A stretch of 64,000 bases of DNA from NCBI GenBank assembly GCA_038503065.1, contig JBCAMK010000009.1:1736001-1800000 (forward strand), given 5' to 3'. How positions within the stretch are numbered: position 1 is the first letter of the stretch; each line of letters starts with the position of its first letter. The position numbers and the translations under genes were made by a program. The stretch is from Paragyromitra xinjiangensis (Eukaryota > Ascomycota > Pezizomycetes > Pezizales > Discinaceae). The notes beneath the pieces are model-generated. The model ran no database searches. It was given only the letters and a program-made list of their open reading frames with translations, and had not been told where the DNA came from. Below are positions 62,329 to 64,000 of this stretch, piece by piece.

Positions 62329-63467
62329 CCGAAACCTCAGGGATGGAGGGGGGGGTGAAAATTGGGGCAAAAAACGGTCTCACGCAAGGCATGTGTTGTC
62401 GCATGTCTTTAGACATAATATGACAATGGGAGTGGAGTTGTCTTTTTGTATTTTTAAACATAACGGATTTCAATTTTTAGGGACTCGGTGGCTGGGGCAA
62501 CTTGCAGCTAAAACTCTTCTCAACTTTTTGTAAATGCTGTGGGGTGAGGGGTATCCCTTGGCTCCTACCTTGTTCGAGTTTTAAGGGATTGTACGTGGTT
62601 TTGGGTTATGGTTATTGCATTCATTACTGTTGTCATTTAAGCCTGCGATATGGCTTTCTAATAAGCTTCCTCTACGAGCTACTCACGGTATCTACGTTCG
62701 CTCCTGAAGCATCCTAACATACCCCAGATTCACCAGCACACAGCGTCAGCGCAATAAGGACTATACCGCCCCACCGTTAACGAAGCCAGAGAGCTCACCT
62801 AAGACAGACTAAGTTATCGATTCTCGCCAACACGGCATATGATTAGCGAGTGATTTTGTATGATTTCAATTCTTTAGTACATACCTCCGGAAGAAAAGTT
62901 CGCGTTGGCTAGGTCTTCTTTAGTCAGTGGGGGGGCTTGGGTTGTATTTCTAGTAGGGTGTGTTGTGGGATTGGTAGGCTAGTCTGTTGTCTGGGTTGCG
63001 GGTTGGGTGGAATATGGAAGGGATTTCATCACGGTTGGGTTTAAGGAGGGGGATGGAGAGTAGAGTAGTTTGTGGGTGGAGGATGGAGGATGGAGCATGA
63101 GTAGGCGATAACAAATATGAAGCTGGATAACAATGGGCTGTGCAGGGGAGTCGAAAGTTAAGAGAGTGGGTGTATCCGGATTAAATGTGTGCAGGTTGAT
63201 TGGACTTCTACTTATCTAGCAAAGCATGCAAGTCACGATACAAAACATAATCCGAAGGTCGGAAAGCCCCATGGTGTGCTGGAGCTAGGGATAGGATCGG
63301 CTGGAGATATGCTAGGCTCAGGTTACTCTGTTGATAATTTGAGAAGACCTACCCAAGATAGTGGTCTCCCAAATGTGTCAATTACATTCAACGCTCGGAT
63401 TGTGTAGACCACACCAGCAGAGCAACATAAGCTGTAGTAATATTACACATCCATTTTGTGTAAACTA
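62329..63467. other. Intergenic after the F-box gene
   Basis: 3' flank of the F-box gene followed by G-rich plus-strand DNA around 62930-63180. Frames are short and unrecognised. No element was identified until the inverted repeat at 63468. Confidence 0.45.
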
Positions 63468-63637
63468 CAGTGCCAAAAAGGGGGATGCGATTGGTACAGT
63501 ATTTTTGCAGTATTCTAAAAAATGCTGAATTAATTCCGCAGTGCTACGGGATTTATCAGCAAATGCAGCAGCGCTCCAGAATTAATACAGAATTTTCTAA
63601 AAATACGGTAGTAGATCCACCCCATTTTTTAGTACTG
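63468..63637. mobile_element. 170-bp mariner-like MITE, family B copy 1
   Basis: The left end is CAGTGCCAAAAAGGGGGATG; the right end on the other strand is CAGTACTAAAAAATGGGGTG. Similarity continues inward to the GTATTTTT and AATTAATTC segments. TA flanks both ends (63466-63467 and 63638-63639). It has no coding capacity. A second start of the same type lies at 63758. Confidence 0.72.
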
Positions 63638-63757
63638 TATTTTCAGAGGTTTTAGTAGAACTAGAGTGTCAAAGTTATCTCTAATTGTGTAACGCTGAAG
63701 AAATCGTAAAGAAGATATATCAAGTCCTTATTCCTGCATGTTTCCACTAGAAAAATA

Positions 63758-64000
63758 CAGTACCAAAAAGGGGGGTGTATCTACTCTTGTAGCAATAGGG
63801 TAAAACTGCTGCCTTTTTCGAAAAGTGCGCATTCTGCGGTGGTTCAGAATTAGTGCTTCATGTTTTACATTATGCATCTAAAAAATGTTACATTCCATAG
63901 GCGCTGTATTTTTTTAAACTACAGCAATACAACAGTATTCCTGCTGCAGCTGTTTCTAGGCATAACCTATGTGTGAGTTACAGGTAGCAGTCACGCAGTA
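63758..64000. mobile_element. Family B element, copy 2, right end not seen
   Basis: Begins after TA with CAGTACCAAAAAGGGGGGTG then TATCTACT, close to the reverse-strand end of copy 1 (GGATCTACT). Internal GCAT/ATTCTGC and CAGAATTAGTGC segments also recall copy 1. No matching inverted end was found before base 64000, so the element is truncated or runs beyond the window. The end coordinate is simply the window edge. Confidence 0.45.

Overview
The window reads as nuclear DNA of a filamentous ascomycete. The genes have short GT-AG introns (50-134 nt), often with CTAAC- or CTAAT-like branch points, no operons, and classic fungal orthologues: a Fus3/Kss1-type MAP kinase, Tps2, Pho84, Cog5 and a mitochondrial AsnRS. 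Low gene density, an F-box/ankyrin-repeat protein, a STAND-type N-terminal domain and many small decayed inverted-repeat elements suggest a repeat-rich genome such as a Pezizomycete. That last placement is inference, not proof.

Layout. 1-11.0 kb is gene-free. 11.0-12.75 kb (-) holds a three-exon mitochondrial asparaginyl-tRNA synthetase. 14.6-15.6 kb (+) holds a single-exon microbial-type PARG (macrodomain) protein. 20.7-21.5 kb (-) holds an unrecognised acidic 292-residue protein. 24.4-25.8 kb (+) holds the five-exon MAP kinase with TEY activation loop, followed head-to-tail at 27.1-30.3 kb by six-exon trehalose-6-phosphate phosphatase. 31.6-32.1 kb (+) holds an isolated N-terminal domain of an NLR-like (STAND) protein with no NTPase or repeat region attached. 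35.9-38.8 kb (-) holds COG5, with a one-base frameshift in a homopolymer near its 3' end, and an F-box/ankyrin protein. 44.2-46.1 kb (+) holds the five-exon phosphate:H+ symporter. 46.1-59.5 kb is gene-free. 59.5-62.3 kb (+) holds a three-exon F-box protein with an acidic tail. The rest is repeat DNA.

The genes do not form a pathway cluster; they are dispersed housekeeping, signalling and nutrient genes. The main unexplained signal lies between them: at least four families of very short, TA-flanked terminal-inverted-repeat elements (MITE-like), some in two copies. The arms compared in detail differ almost only by C/T and G/A transitions, as repeat-induced point mutation or cytosine deamination would leave. 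There is also a 110-bp minisatellite, tRNA-like fragments, and a consistent C-rich-to-G-rich switch along the coding strand of several genes. I saw no CRISPR array, rRNA, intact tRNA, intact transposase or secondary-metabolite cluster.
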